A DNA stretch of 64,000 bases from Undaria pinnatifida (lineage: Eukaryota; Sar; Phaeophyceae; Laminariales; Alariaceae), in contig JABAKD010000002.1 in the NCBI GenBank assembly GCA_012845835.1, positions 19,978,129 through 20,042,128 of the forward strand, in the 5' to 3' direction. This document shows positions 23,146 through 34,049 of this stretch, piece after piece. The position numbers and the translations under genes are program-made. Positions within the stretch are counted from its first letter, which is position 1, and every line of letters starts with the position of its first letter. The notes under the pieces are model-generated. The model made no database searches. It saw nothing but the letters and a program-made list of their open reading frames with translations, and was not told the origin of the DNA.

Positions 23146-25723
23146 CTAGACTATATACTACCAGGTATATACAATATACTCGGAAGTATATACTATATAC
23201 TATATACTATATACTATATACTACATGCGCGCTGAGGACGGTAGGGTAACACGAGGGAGTGCGCAATGGAAGTTCCCGCCAGCTGTGTACTGTGTGCGAT
23301 GCTGCATCCCGAAACCGCGTCAAACTGCGCGTATATAGTCGCCGTGTGGAACAAGCGCCACCGGCTGCCGGTTCCCATCCTCCTCACTCTCCGCCTCGCG
23401 CATTTTTGCGTGGTGGTGCGTGTGCTGTTTGCGGTGGGCGTGCTGCCCCCACGAGGTGGCTTTGCCGGTCTCGCCGCCCCAAACATACCCGGACAAAGCA
23501 CCAAAAATAATACACGCTTTACAGAGGTTTTTAGGTTTCTTAAGTATGTGTGTTTTAAGGTGTTTTTTTTTCACAGATCACATGCAGGCGTAGACCCACC
23601 CCAACCCTGACCCTACCCCTCACCCTAACCCTAAATCTTCCACTAACCCAGGCTAAGGCTGCGACCCTTCGCGCGGCTTCGCCACGCGAATTGGATTTCT
23701 CTGAAAAGAATACGCGGAGCACATAAAAAATCTAATGTTTTCGGTACTTTATCTGGTATGTGTGGGGTGGTGAGATCGCGGTGAAGGCTGCTGGGGCCCC
23801 CTGGTTGGGACGGTCCATACCCGTGCCCTTTTGCGTTCCGGGTGTTCAGTCTTACGTGGGCTGTCCTAAACCCGCGCAGTAGTTGCACTGCGCGTCGCTG
23901 CCGTTGCGCCCCGCCGCCTGCATTGCGATGCCGCAGCTTGCAACCGGCTCGACTCAGAGTGAAGGACCCGGCAAGGTGTGGATGTACACATGGCGTGCAC
24001 CACGCGTAGGATGTCGCCAAGTTCGACGCTCCGCTTCTCGTATCTGGCGTTTTGCACCCTCAAGAACTCGGCCGTTTTTTGTTTTTGTTGTTGTTGTTGT
24101 TGTTGTTGAGAACTATGCTGTCGTCATACCGCTCGTCGCGAGCAGTCTGTGTCGTCCCCTCGAGGAGGTCGCGGAATTCGTCCAAATTGAAAAAAAACAA
24201 TTCATCGTGGTCCTGACCGGCCTCCGTTCTCTTGCTAACCAGCGAGTACAGCTTTTTTGGCCTTACATCAAGTTATCCTTCTTCTAATACTGAAAAAAAC
24301 ACACGTGGACCACACGTTGCCTAGTTTTAACCGTACTTTTATCACATAGTATGTTTTCTTTCTTTCCCTGTATAGACGCGGCTCGCTTTCTCGCGGCGCG
24401 CCCTCCTAGCCTCTTGCTGTCGCTGTTGTGATTTCAGTCAGAGACTCGTGAGCCGCCGGTCCGTGCTCCGCTCCACGTGGTCGCTTACCCTCGAACTGCG
24501 AAACGACGGTTGTTGACGGAGCCGAACGTGGCGAGAATACGGAAGTCCCCAGAGATCTTGGTGCACTAGCTTCCAATCCGCCTAGCAAAGATATTGAGCG
24601 TCGCTTTTTCAGTGGCGCCTAAAGTATAATTGAGATGGCTGGGCCATGCGTTGAAGAAAGTGTTGGAGACGGGTTTGCTATAGAGCGAAAGGCATACGTG
24701 ACCCTTCCTTGTGTTGTCGGGGACAACAGTGCCCATGTTCCTGGCAGCGAAGACCGGACATTTTGCTAGCTCCGTTTGGGTGTTCTTGCATGCAACGATC
24801 TCCATGGCGACCAACCACTTGACGACAAGGCCCGTGTTTGGTCGTTGGGCGTACATCTAGTACAGTGGGATTCCCTCTATACCGGTTGCGTAGTGCCGGT
24901 TGCCCGCTATATTGCTTATGGAATTTCTTGGTACAGATGGGAACAACGTGTGGGTGCAGCCTGCGGAGAAGTGCCGGTATTTCCGACTAGCACATGCCGC
25001 GGCTGTAGAGGGACCATAAATTGTAACACATACAACCCGAGTTTGTGTCCAGATGCTGGAAATCACGCGCCGAGTCTGGCTGGGTCGGGCCGCTGAAATC
25101 ACAGAACCGAGCTGTATCGGGCCGACGAAAATCACACTGAACTGCCTACTTTGTGTAACGGTCAGCCCTGGCTTTCCGTGTGCGCAATCCTCAGCTGATA
25201 CTGCTCCCAGCTCAGGGCTCATAAGGGATCCCTATTTGCGCGCCTCGCTTGAGCCGGGCTCTAATCTATTGATTAGTCTATCGTATTGCACCCCCGCTGT
25301 AAGCTGCAGGCGTTGGCGTTGTTGGTAGTCGAGTTTGACTGACCGAGTAGACACGCTGTGTCGAACATGTTAACGGATAATTGGTTTCGCTTGAAAGAGA
25401 GTGCTTACAAGGCAAGAAAAAAAATAGGACCATAAAGTGCTGTGATAAGTTTAGATGCAGATTAGAAGAGTGACGGTGGGGGTGTTCAAACACACGAGTT
25501 AATCTTCTTGATGGCTTTGTATCAGCAGCGTCTCCTGTCGACTTGCCGCTGCAACTCCCAGAATCCATAAACTGCTCAAAACATTTTATTGTTTCCATCC
25601 CGTTACCCATCGTGCAGCGTTTACACCAACAGCACCTTCCGGTTACCCTGGGTAGACTTGTTGCGTTATTGAAATTAAACAGTTGACTCATTATATCGCA
25701 ATATCCGGTTGCGGTTACTGGTA
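23146..25723. other. intron 1, distal part: microsatellites, no gene recognised
   Basis: Holds an ATACT-rich run (about 23165-23224). A short stretch of CCCTAA-like units (about 23603-23635) resembles degenerate telomere repeat. A (GTT)n run lies at about 24081-24108. Open frames such as 24566-24856 on the minus strand give no recognisable family. Confidence 0.4.
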
Positions 25724-26375
25724 CAATGTTGTTGTTGTTGGTGGTGGTGGTGGTGGTGGTGGTGGTGGTGGCGGCGGTGGCGGTGGCGGTGGCGATGGCG
25801 GTGGCGGCGGTGGTGGTGGTGGCGGTGGTGGCGGTGGTGGCGGTGGTGGCGGTGGTGACGGTGGTGGTAGGGGTGGCGGTGGTGGCGTTGGCGTTGTCGT
25901 TGCTGTTGCCGTTGCCGTTGCCGCTGCTGTTGCTGTTGCTGTTGCTTTTTTGCCATTGCCGTTGCCGTTGCCGTTGCTGTTGCCGTTGCTGTTGCTGTTG
26001 CCGTTGCCGTTGCCGTTGCCGTTGCTGCGCTGCTGCCGTGGCGGTGGCGGTGGCGGTGGCGGTGGCGGCGGTGGCGGTGGCGGCGGCGGTGGTGGCGGCG
26101 ATGGTGGCGGCGGTGGCGGTGGTGGTGGTGGCGGCGTTGTCGTTGTCGTTGTCGTTGGCGGTGGTGGCGGTGGCGGTGGTGGTGGCGGTGGCGGCGTTGT
26201 CGTTATCGTGATCGTTGTCGTTGTCGTTATCGTTGTCGTTGTTGTTGTTGTTGTTGTTGCCGGTGTTGTTGTTGTTGTTGTCGTCGTCGTCGTCGTCTCA
26301 CACTAACTCTTGTAATAAATCTAGAGTCCGCGGTCATACAAAGGTGCTAGAGCCCTAGGAAGACCCGAAAAACAA
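25724..26375 (-). repeat. 570-bp GGT/GCC/GTT array attached to a SINE-like copy
   Basis: A trinucleotide array (GTT, GGT, GGC, GCC, GTC units) occupies 25724-26296. Its right edge runs directly into CTCACACTAACTCTTG...CTAGAGTCCGCGGTCA and GAGCCCTAGGAAGACCCG, the 3' part of the SINE-like family in minus orientation. The array is therefore positioned exactly as the (CAA)n tail of that retroposon, much expanded and diversified. Frames through it (poly-Gly, poly-Val, poly-Leu) are artefacts. Confidence 0.85.
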
Positions 26376-27719
26376 GTTACAATGCGTACACTTCACGAGT
26401 GTTCCAACTGTACAGTAGACAACAGATGGTATATGCTACTGTATTGCAGGAGGCATCGAGTTATTTATTTCATGGGCTACGTACGCGCTGACCCTTTGTT
26501 AACAAAATAATGTTCTCTACACCCGCTAGCCCTAACTCTATCCCCGACCGCTTGCGAAAACAGCGTGCTTGCGAGACACAAAAAATCGGTTACTGCTGCC
26601 AAAAGTATCCCACTCACACTACAATCTATAATTTCAGAAAGCTTGTTCCCAAAAGCGTGGGCGCAGCGTTACCAATTTCCAATTCACACAAAACATATCC
26701 TGCTCTAACTTCAAGTGTTTTATCCCCGTGTCGGGAGTGCGATGCTGAAAAGGGACAAAAACACACGAAACCAACGAACGTCATTACCCAAAGCCAATCC
26801 TAAATTCAGACTTTCCCACCCGCCCTGCAAGCGTTTCAGCCTTTTCCTGCACACGGGTCATTTCAATCCCATGGATGGGCACCGCGCTGAGGGCGCACGC
26901 AGCCCGGAGTTTATCCATCCCCGGGCGAGGATCACCTGCCTTGGGGGCGCGAGGCCTCGCCCTACCCAAAACTTACGTCGAACGATTGGCAACAGCCCAA
27001 AATAATATCTGCGGGAAAGCTAGCGCAGAACTCCCTCTTCGACCCGTCTTCCCCCGCATCCCTACCTATTTTTCTTGGGTTGGGTTGGCCCTGGGTTATG
27101 GTGTGCTTTGGGTTTCACGTGTTTTCCCACCCAATCAAATTTATTATCTCGCCAACCCCCTAACCATGCAATTAGGTTTGAGTGCGAGAAGTGAGAAGTG
27201 TGTTGGTGTGCATCGTCACCATGTGTGTCGAAGCTGGGCCAAGTCGTATTCCTGGTTTACTTCTGTGGTGGCGCGAGGTGGCTCGTCCTACCCCCCCCCC
27301 CCCAGGAATCTGGCTTGACCGCCATAGCCGTACCGTGACGATTTTTACGGTGCCGAAAAAGCTTCTATTTTTCCGTCAGTCTAGCGTAATTTGCGCCACG
27401 CGCCCCTCTCTCCTCAAAAGCCTTCACTCCCGGCGTCTCTTGAAAAAAAAAAAACGTCTGATAAAACTTCAGCTGAAGACCTGTGATATTACAGACGAAA
27501 ACATCGGCCGAAGCATGCGCGCCCGCTTCCCGCCGTCCTCGTATTTTTGCCTGATCTCCCATCCACTCCACGTACCAGCTCACCCGGTCCACCCCACCCG
27601 TCCTCCCACTTTTCCCCGCCTTTCCCCTTAACCTCCTTCCGGTTTTCCAACCGCGTGTAACCTCAACGTTTGTCGCTCGTGCGTTCGCGTATTGGGGCTG
27701 GCTCGATGGGGCACGGCAG
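26376..27719. other. intron 1, 3' end: no gene recognised
   Basis: Open frames at 26510-26803 and 26875-27318 have no recognisable motif. A C-run lies at 27290-27303. The last part is pyrimidine-rich ahead of the acceptor. Confidence 0.4.
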
Positions 27720-27893
27720 CTTTTGTCAGGGTGAGAAGCCCCTCCACCGCCTGCAGAAATGGAAGCAGGCGCCGTGGTTGGCCGGTGAGCGAGGCCAACT
27801 GGTGGGAGTTCAAGCACCCCAAGTTTCAGCGGCAGAGCAGCAGGCTGCTCTCGGAGATCAAGCGGCGAAAGGAGAAAAAGAGACCTGTCCCCG
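27720..27893 (+). CDS. HSF-type transcription factor, exon 2
   Basis: Completes the DNA-binding domain. The split codon becomes Ala 168 and is followed by FVRVRSP, the counterpart of the HSF GF(R/S)KV strand. A variable wing follows, then WWEFKHPKFQRQSSRLLSEI and a basic patch, KRRKEKKR, that could act as nuclear localisation signal. WEFKHPKF matches the conserved HSF pattern W-x-F-x-H-x-x-F. The exon starts in phase 1 after GGCACGGCAG and ends in phase 1 at CCCG|GTGCAGG. An Ala where most HSFs have Gly at the join is slightly unusual and is the weakest point of the splice model. Confidence 0.82.
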
Positions 27894-28230
27894 GTGCAGG
27901 TGCAGTCCGTTTGCTTATTGGTGTGCTTGTCCGTCCCTGTGCTTTCGCAGGTGCTCGTGCTCAATCCATTTACACACGGGGACAGGGGAGGGGGGTTCTA
28001 ATTTGTGTGATTGCCTCAGCCATTTGACCGTCGACCACCTATTTCTTCGTGACGGAGCGCGGATGAAGGGGGTGTTCTTTTTACTCTGGAGGGCTTCTTT
28101 GCTGGGGCGGACTGCTGCTGTGATTTAAGTGTTTATCGTGACAACCGCAGGGTCGCTTTTTTTCTGCGGTTGAAGCTTGGTTGTTTGTGCATGTGTGTCT
28201 GCTTCCTCTCTCTCTCATCCCCGGGGTCAG
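27894..28230 (+). other. intron 2 of the HSF-type gene, 337 bp
   Basis: GTGCAGG donor and TCCCCGGGGTCAG acceptor after a CT-rich tract. It is phase 1 on both sides. Confidence 0.85.
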
Positions 28231-28796
28231 GTTCCGGTGGACTGGTCTCGTCCGGTTCATCGCCTGTGCAGGCCGGCGGCCACGCTGATCATTCGAGCAC
28301 CGAAGACTCCGAAAGCGTGATCGGGGAGATGGAGCACATTAGGGAAGACATGCACGAAATGGCCCGCAAGATTGACGAGCTGAAGGGCTTAATCTTGGGC
28401 CAGACCATTGATGCCCCAGACGATGGCGCCCATGTGCCGGTGCCGCCGCTACCGGAGCAAGAAGGAGAGTCGCCCGCTCGCAAGGCTCGGGCGGGGTCTA
28501 TGTCTAGCCCTGTGGAGGGGGCCCATGGGCAGCATCATCAGACGCCTCCATTGCCGCCGCCGGCCACTCCGCCTCCGCCCCAGCACCTAGGACAGCCGGG
28601 GAACAGCCAGAAGCCCAACAAGCAGCAGCACCAGCAGCACCAGCACGAGCACCAGAACCAGCGGCACAGCCGGCAGCATGAACAGCCTCCGATGCAGCAG
28701 TATCAACACTCTACAACAAATCGGCGTGTGGAGAACGAGTCTGCTAGCGGTGGTGCTTCCTCTCCTACCAGCCCCATGCGGCTCCAGATGCAGCAG
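28231..28796 (+). CDS. HSF-type transcription factor, exon 3
   Basis: Begins by completing a Gly codon (G|GT), then SGGLVSSGSS. An acidic, Ser-rich linker leads to SVIGEMEHIREDMHEMARKI and DELKGLI (residues about 254-281). This heptad-like segment has hydrophobics at V255, M259, I262, M266, M269, I273, L276 and I280, and it takes the place of the HR-A/B trimerisation coiled coil. The rest is Pro-rich, then His/Gln-rich. The exon ends in phase 0 at CAGCAG|GTGCAG. Reading on without splicing reaches a stop at 28820, so a shorter isoform of about 422 residues is possible if intron 3 is retained. Confidence 0.85.
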
Positions 28797-29859
28797 GTGC
28801 AGACAGGATATATAGAATAAATAAACTGCGAGGGGCGCGCGAAAAACGATGTCGGACCACTTGCAGACCACTACACTTATTTTGTCGAGGGCTAGACAGG
28901 GGGGGTACACTAAAACCAGGTAAAAAACGAACAAGAAGAAAAAAAATGGAATCGTACACAAATACCGGCCCTCTAATTTGTTGGGTGTTTCGACCTATCT
29001 TAAAGTGTGGCGTCGTGTTCTCTTTTTTGTCGTGTTCCCTTGGTTCAACTGCCAAAACGATGTTTTGGGCGATCCGTCAAAGTTCGCCGAAAGCTTGACC
29101 CAGCTTTTAGTTTCGCCTTGCCTAGTCCACCCAGGCCGCCGCTACCTAGCACGAGCTTAGGATCATTGTTATCGAGAATATTCGTCGTAACGTTTCCGAT
29201 TCCCCCCCCCCCCCCCCCCCCCGATTTTCGACCTGGATTTTCTCGAAAGAGGAATGCGAAGCGCTTCTGATTTTTTGCCCTGTGTCAACTCTCCGAAAGT
29301 AATCGTTTGTTTTGATTTTCTTGCTCTTCTTGGCAAAAAAATTGACGGAAATCCGGAAAACAGATTTGCGATAAGAATTCCTCTCACTGCACGTGCCTGG
29401 TTGCCCCGTACAATCAGCAGAGTGAGAACGAAATGTCCTGTCGCTTTCCTTGAGGACTCCGCGTACCGCTTGGTCCACCCTTTATTCAGCCGCATCCTCC
29501 TTATCTGTAAACCCTGGCTCATTGTTTTTTCCCCACAATGCCACAGCCGTCGCTCGCGAAAAGAGTGGAGGTGCCGAGTCGCGTGGCAATGCAATAGAGA
29601 GTGGGTGGGTGGGTGGTTTGGCAAGACAACGGCTTCCCTTTCAGAACTCCACCCCAAGTGTATGGGGGAAAAACAATAAGGATCTAAGTTTGACAGCTTC
29701 AATAGAAAGTTTAGCTCAAGCTCAAGTCCTTCTGTTTTGTTTGTTATTAATAGCAGTTTTTTTTCCCTCAATCCCTCCCAGTAGTGTCAATGTGGAGCAC
29801 ATTTTTCAGGAGTAAAAGAGTTGACCTTCCCCCGTCCCTGTTCTTGCTCAACGTTTCAG
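28797..29859 (+). other. intron 3 of the HSF-type gene, 1063 bp
   Basis: Donor GTGCAG, acceptor CTCAACGTTTCAG, phase 0. It contains a C homopolymer at about 29203-29222. The minus-strand open frames within it are unsupported. Confidence 0.8.
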
Positions 29860-30642
29860 GTACGCCGGAAAACCATCAAGCAAGGACGCCACGGCAGCGA
29901 CGCAAGGGAAGGCAGCCTGCGGCTCGACGAGCACCCCCTGCTGTCGCCAAGCTCCGAACAGGGGGGGACAAAGAGGGTAAGACAGCCCCCTCCGCGGCAG
30001 AACAACCATCCCCGTCATCAGCGCCGCCACACCGTACTGCCCCTCACGTCGACGCTGCCCAACTCGCCCGCTGCGGTCGGAGCCGGACCCGCCCCAACAC
30101 CAGCCAGCATCGGCGCCGACGGAACGGTGCAATCGGTGGTGGCGACGGCATCGGGGAGAGAGGCAACATCAGCCGCAGTCGGCGAAAACTGGGTGGGGCG
30201 CGCTCCCCACGGAGGTATCAGCGGAGGCCCGCACAGGGTCAATGGCTTGCCTTCCAGGCAGCCCCGCTGGGCGCACGCTGCTAATGCGAAAGTTCCGCCG
30301 TACCCTGCCCCCATGGGGTTCGCGGGCTATCCTGTCGTAGTGTCCCAGCCCCCCTTGCAGTACGGGGTGCCCACTCCGGGAGGTTCCTTTGTTCCTGGGG
30401 AGTGGATGAACGGTGGAATGGGGAGGTGGATAGCGCCGGGTTCCTCGGCCGCTCCGATGATGTTGCCCCCGCAGAACACGCAGCAGCAGCCGTACAAGTC
30501 GGCCGCGGTGCTCGAGCAGGAAGTGCAGAACGCCATGGCGCGGACGCTCTCGACGCTAAGGGCGCGATCGGAATATCATGGTCGCCCGGGAGGGCAGCAG
30601 CAACAACAACAGCAGGGGCCCTTGCACCACCACCAGCAGCAC

Positions 30643-30674
<32 letters not shown>

Positions 30675-30717
30675 GCAGCACCAGCAGCACCAGCAGGAGG
30701 GGCTGGGGCAGCAGCAA

Positions 30718-30749
<32 letters not shown>

Positions 30750-30906
30750 GCAGCCGCAACATCAGCAGCCGCAATATCAGCAGCTGCAGCACCGGCAGCA
30801 GCGACACCAGCAGCAGCAACACCAGCAAAACCAACATGAACAACATCAGCAACAAGAGGAACAGGAGGAGGAGGAAGGAGAGGAACACTATGACGGCAAA
30901 CAATAG
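29860..30906 (+). CDS. HSF-type transcription factor, exon 4 (Q-rich C-terminus)
   Basis: 348 residues plus stop, starting VRRKTIKQGRHG. The first half is Pro/Ala/Gly-rich with aromatic patches (YPAPMGFAGYPVVVSQPP), which could serve as an activation region. Next comes VLEQEVQNAMARTLSTLRAR, a short amphipathic helix. The tail, from about 30597 to 30870, is dominated by Gln and His (CAG, CAA and CAC codons) and ends in an acidic run. It is assigned to the HSF gene for three reasons: the phase-0 junction with exon 3, the same strand, and the same Q/H-rich composition. It could instead begin a separate gene, but there is no good independent start. Confidence 0.78.
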
Positions 30907-33031
30907 AGATCCGGCTTGATCCCAGATTCTCGGCGTGTGATAGGCCGTGCACCTTTTTTTTCCTAACTTTGTGATGGACCGGGGGGGATGCGGGGTGGGG
31001 GAGGGGGAGGGAGGGGGGGCGATGGCGAACGCATCGGATGAAAGCGTACCCCCACGGCGTTTTGTATAGATGAGGGCAAAAACGTTCTGTGAGCCTCCTT
31101 AATTCGTGCTTTATCGTGTTTTTGTTACCCTCTATCAGCATCCACCTACATTTTTCCTTGCTGATGAGGACTCTGCCACTAACTGTCAGTAACTACTACC
31201 CTTGTTTTGTTAATTTTGTGAATCAAGAACGGACCTTTGAGACCCAGTGCACACTTTGTTTAATATAATTTTTGTGACTTTCGTTGCGCCCGTTTACTCC
31301 CTAACTTGATGGACGTTTCAATAAAACGAAAGTTTGGGAGTTGGGTTTTTTTCCACGTTGCAAATATCGCCTGCCAGGGAAGGGGGTGGGGGGGGTGGGT
31401 ACTCATTTCATGCATAGCCATAGTCTTAAGACCACATGGTATAGACCCTCGCACCCCTGTAATACCAGCACCAAGCATATTAGGTTTTCACCGACCAGGT
31501 AGACATCGCGTGCACCAAGCGCGAAGCCCCGTAAGACGCTTGGCGAGTCCCATGACGGGTGAGCTGCACCCTGCTGCACTAAGAACCCACTTGTGAGGCG
31601 AACATCCGCGCCTTGTCCGTACTTTCTTGGAGATATGGATGACAGCTTCGAATAGCTGCATTTTCTTCGGGGGTGGGGGGGCTATTGCCGAGGTGGCTAT
31701 CGATAGCTTTCACTCTGGTACTACGTACTGCGAGGTAGGGGGAGAGGTGTGTTGATATAGTCTTGTTTTGCATTCCACGCACCAACTCCAGTAGAGGTGA
31801 CCGGTGGATAAAGTAGCGTCGCTGTTTGTTTGAAAAACAATCTCAAAACAGACGAACAGGTATCGTGCATGAAGGTTGGTCGAGGTACACACGGAGCGGC
31901 TGCCCATCTCAAACCTCTTGTCTTGTCTGTCCGTCTGTTCTGTTTGTCTATCCGCTTTTTTTTTACGTGTGTTTGGGCGTGCGCCTGCCAGGATGGTGGG
32001 TAGACCGCCGTCTTCTGTGTCGAGTTCTGGGGGGTGTTGCATTCTTGAAGAACCCCCGCTTGTGTTTCTTTTTGACCGTTGAGTGCGGTTATTTCGATGA
32101 GTGAGTGCAAGTATGTCCACAAGCGAGGCAAAATATGGCGACGATGACTCGTTTTTTTTTGTTTTTTTTTATCCTCCGGCGGATGATGGCTCGTTCGTGC
32201 AGTAATTTCGGCAAGTGAAATTTCTATCGTGATGAAGGAGTGCACTTGTTTTCGGCGAATGATTGCAACTGCTTCGACAAGAGGGTGCAGGCACTTCGAC
32301 GAGCGAGTGCGAAATTTTCAAGGAGTTCTTGGCTCCAGGACAGGAGCTCGCAAATTCACTCTCATTAATAATACCATAGCCTCATGTATTGTATTTTGCC
32401 ACGCACTTTTTTGTCGTGTTTTTGTGCTATTTTTTAGAAAACCCTTGCAACATTGATTGGTCGTTCGTCGTTGCCATGTGATAGGACTGACGGACGCTTT
32501 TACAAGCGATGAGTGATGATGTGGGTCGGTGCGTTCTGCCCACCGGTGTTTTTGGGAAACAGACGTAAGTTAAGATGTTTTTCTTGCGAATCTGAGCAGG
32601 AAGTTAGCCTCGACGGTTTCATGTTGGTTTACAGCAGGCGGTGTTCTCTTTTGTATTCTGCCAAGCGACGCCCTCCTGTTGAAGTGGTCGCTTGTGGTCG
32701 CTTGCGCCTGTGTCGATATTTCGCTGTTGTTGTTACGGCTGTGTGCTGTTGAGGGTGGTAGGTCTTGGTAGAGATAGCGCAGCTTTTGGCCGTACTGGGT
32801 TCTCTGCGCTCTGCCAAACGCTCAATGTAAAAGGCTATCACGGGTATTTTGGCCGTACTACTGCCAACTACATGCTGGATGGGGAGCACATCTTTTATAT
32901 ACGTATTCGTTATGCAGGCAAGGTTTTGGGCAACAAGTTGTTGTGCTGCCGTTATTTCTTGAAGTGGAGGCAAACGTCGAACGCGGCGAATCATCAGCGT
33001 TGGTACGGGGGGGGGGGGGGCACACATGCAG
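30907..33031. other. 3' flank of the HSF gene; no gene seen
   Basis: G-rich runs follow the stop (30978-31020). A dispersed repeat copy occupies 31385-31660. The rest has short open frames on both strands without recognisable motifs. A polyadenylation site could not be fixed. Confidence 0.4.
31385..31660 (+). repeat. dispersed repeat copy, partner at 21785-22075
   Basis: Shares ordered blocks with the copy in HSF intron 1: GGGTACTCATTTCATGCATAG, CACCGACCAGG, GTGCACCAAGCGCGAAG, and ACTTTCTTGGAG before GGATGACAGC. The sequence is diverged and has no recognised protein. Confidence 0.7.
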
Positions 33032-33660
33032 TAATTATTTGGTTTTGGTATTGCTTTGGCTTAGGTAGGTGCTTGGTTTTCGGTAGATGTTTGGTTCCGG
33101 TAAACTTTTTTTTCGATGAAAAGGTGTCTTTTGACAATAGTTTGATTTCGTTGAATGTTTGGCTTCGGCGGAGCATTGGGTAGCGAGCCGATCGGAGTAG
33201 ATGAATACATCCGCGGTTGGGGAGGAGTCGCACATTCAGTGTTTTTTTTTGTTTTGGATAATGCCTTGGCTTAGATACATGCTTAGTTTTCGGAAAATCT
33301 TTGATTCCGGCAAAAAATGTTTTCGGGGGGGAGGGGGGTACACATTCAGTAATTATTTGGTTTTGGCAATGCTTTGGCTTAGGTAGATGCTTGGTTTTCG
33401 GTAGATGTTTGATTTCGGTAAAAGTTGTTTTCGGTAAAATAATGCTTTCAATGCAAGTTTGATTTCGGTGAATGTTAGGCTTCGGCGGAGTATTATTGGC
33501 TAGCGAGCCGATAGAAGTAGATAAATACATCCGCGGCTGGTCTGGAGCGGCGGCCACCGCCACAGCTGACTGCCGATGATGATGATGTCGTAATCTGCGA
33601 TGTTGTCCTAATCTGCGATGACGTAGCAATCTGCGATGATGTACTTGTAGTCGATTGATG
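33032..33660 (+). repeat. 2.5 tandem copies of a ~312-bp unit plus short repeats
   Basis: TTATTTGGTTTTGG begins copies near 33035 and 33346, with a partial one near 33255. Each carries GCTTTGGCTTAGGTAG, TTGGTTTTCGGTAGATG, GCTTCGGCGGAG, TAGCGAGCCGAT and TACATCCGCGG. Three short TCTGCGATGATGT-like repeats follow near 33590-33645. Confidence 0.85.
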
Positions 33661-34049
33661 AGTGAAAGATTGAACGATTGATTTAAGATTAATGAGTAGT
33701 TTCATGGTTTATATATTCAAGCATGTTATTAGTGCATTTGCGCCCGCGCTGTTGTTGTCTGTGCGAACGAAATAGATTTTCTGCCATCGCCTCAACGCAT
33801 CGGGCACGCCGTTAGTTTAGAAACCTTCAGTTTTGGCACATCATTAATAATGCGGTGGCTCCGGTGTCCGAGGAGGAACGGGGGACCCTGTTCGTTAGCG
33901 CCGGGCAAAGTAGTCAAGACTGCTGTGCAGTCGATGCATACTCTAGTCAGTATATGTTCCTTGGTCATGTGTTATGAATTGGTCTCCCAGCAGGGTAGAC
34001 AGGAGAAGCGACCCCATGATGTATCATATTGGCTGCAACCACAGCGGTC
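33661..34049. other. no gene seen
   Basis: Short open frames only, with no recognised sequence. Confidence 0.4.

Larger units (their letters stand above)
15498..27719 (+). other. intron 1 of the HSF-type gene, about 12.2 kb
   Basis: A GT-AG intron (GTGAGAG at the donor, GGCACGGCAG at the acceptor) splits the DNA-binding domain just after its recognition helix. It contains a 4.35-kb inverted-repeat element, GGGTC arrays, a CAA array, a large GGT/GTT array and a SINE-like copy. I see no host gene inside it. An unannotated alternative exon cannot be excluded by eye. Confidence 0.75.

Noticed and set aside
23603..23640. Telomere-like CCCTAA stretch
   Set aside because: Only a few degenerate units inside an intron; too short to call an interstitial telomere.
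24566..24856. Minus-strand frame considered as a DDE transposase fragment
   Set aside because: No catalytic or zinc motif could be placed, so no family is claimed.
25683..26306. A 207-codon poly-Gly/Val frame and a minus-strand His/Arg/Gln-rich frame
   Set aside because: Both are produced by the GGT/GTT array attached to a retroposon tail.
29784..30314. Alternative frames overlapping HSF exon 4
   Set aside because: They share GC-rich sequence with exon 4 but lack the phase-compatible splice junction and the Q-rich composition that tie 29860-30906 to the HSF gene.
30281..31141. 286-codon Ala-rich minus-strand frame opposite HSF exon 4
   Set aside because: It is the antisense of the CAG/CAC-rich tail (poly-Ala/Val) and has no independent support.
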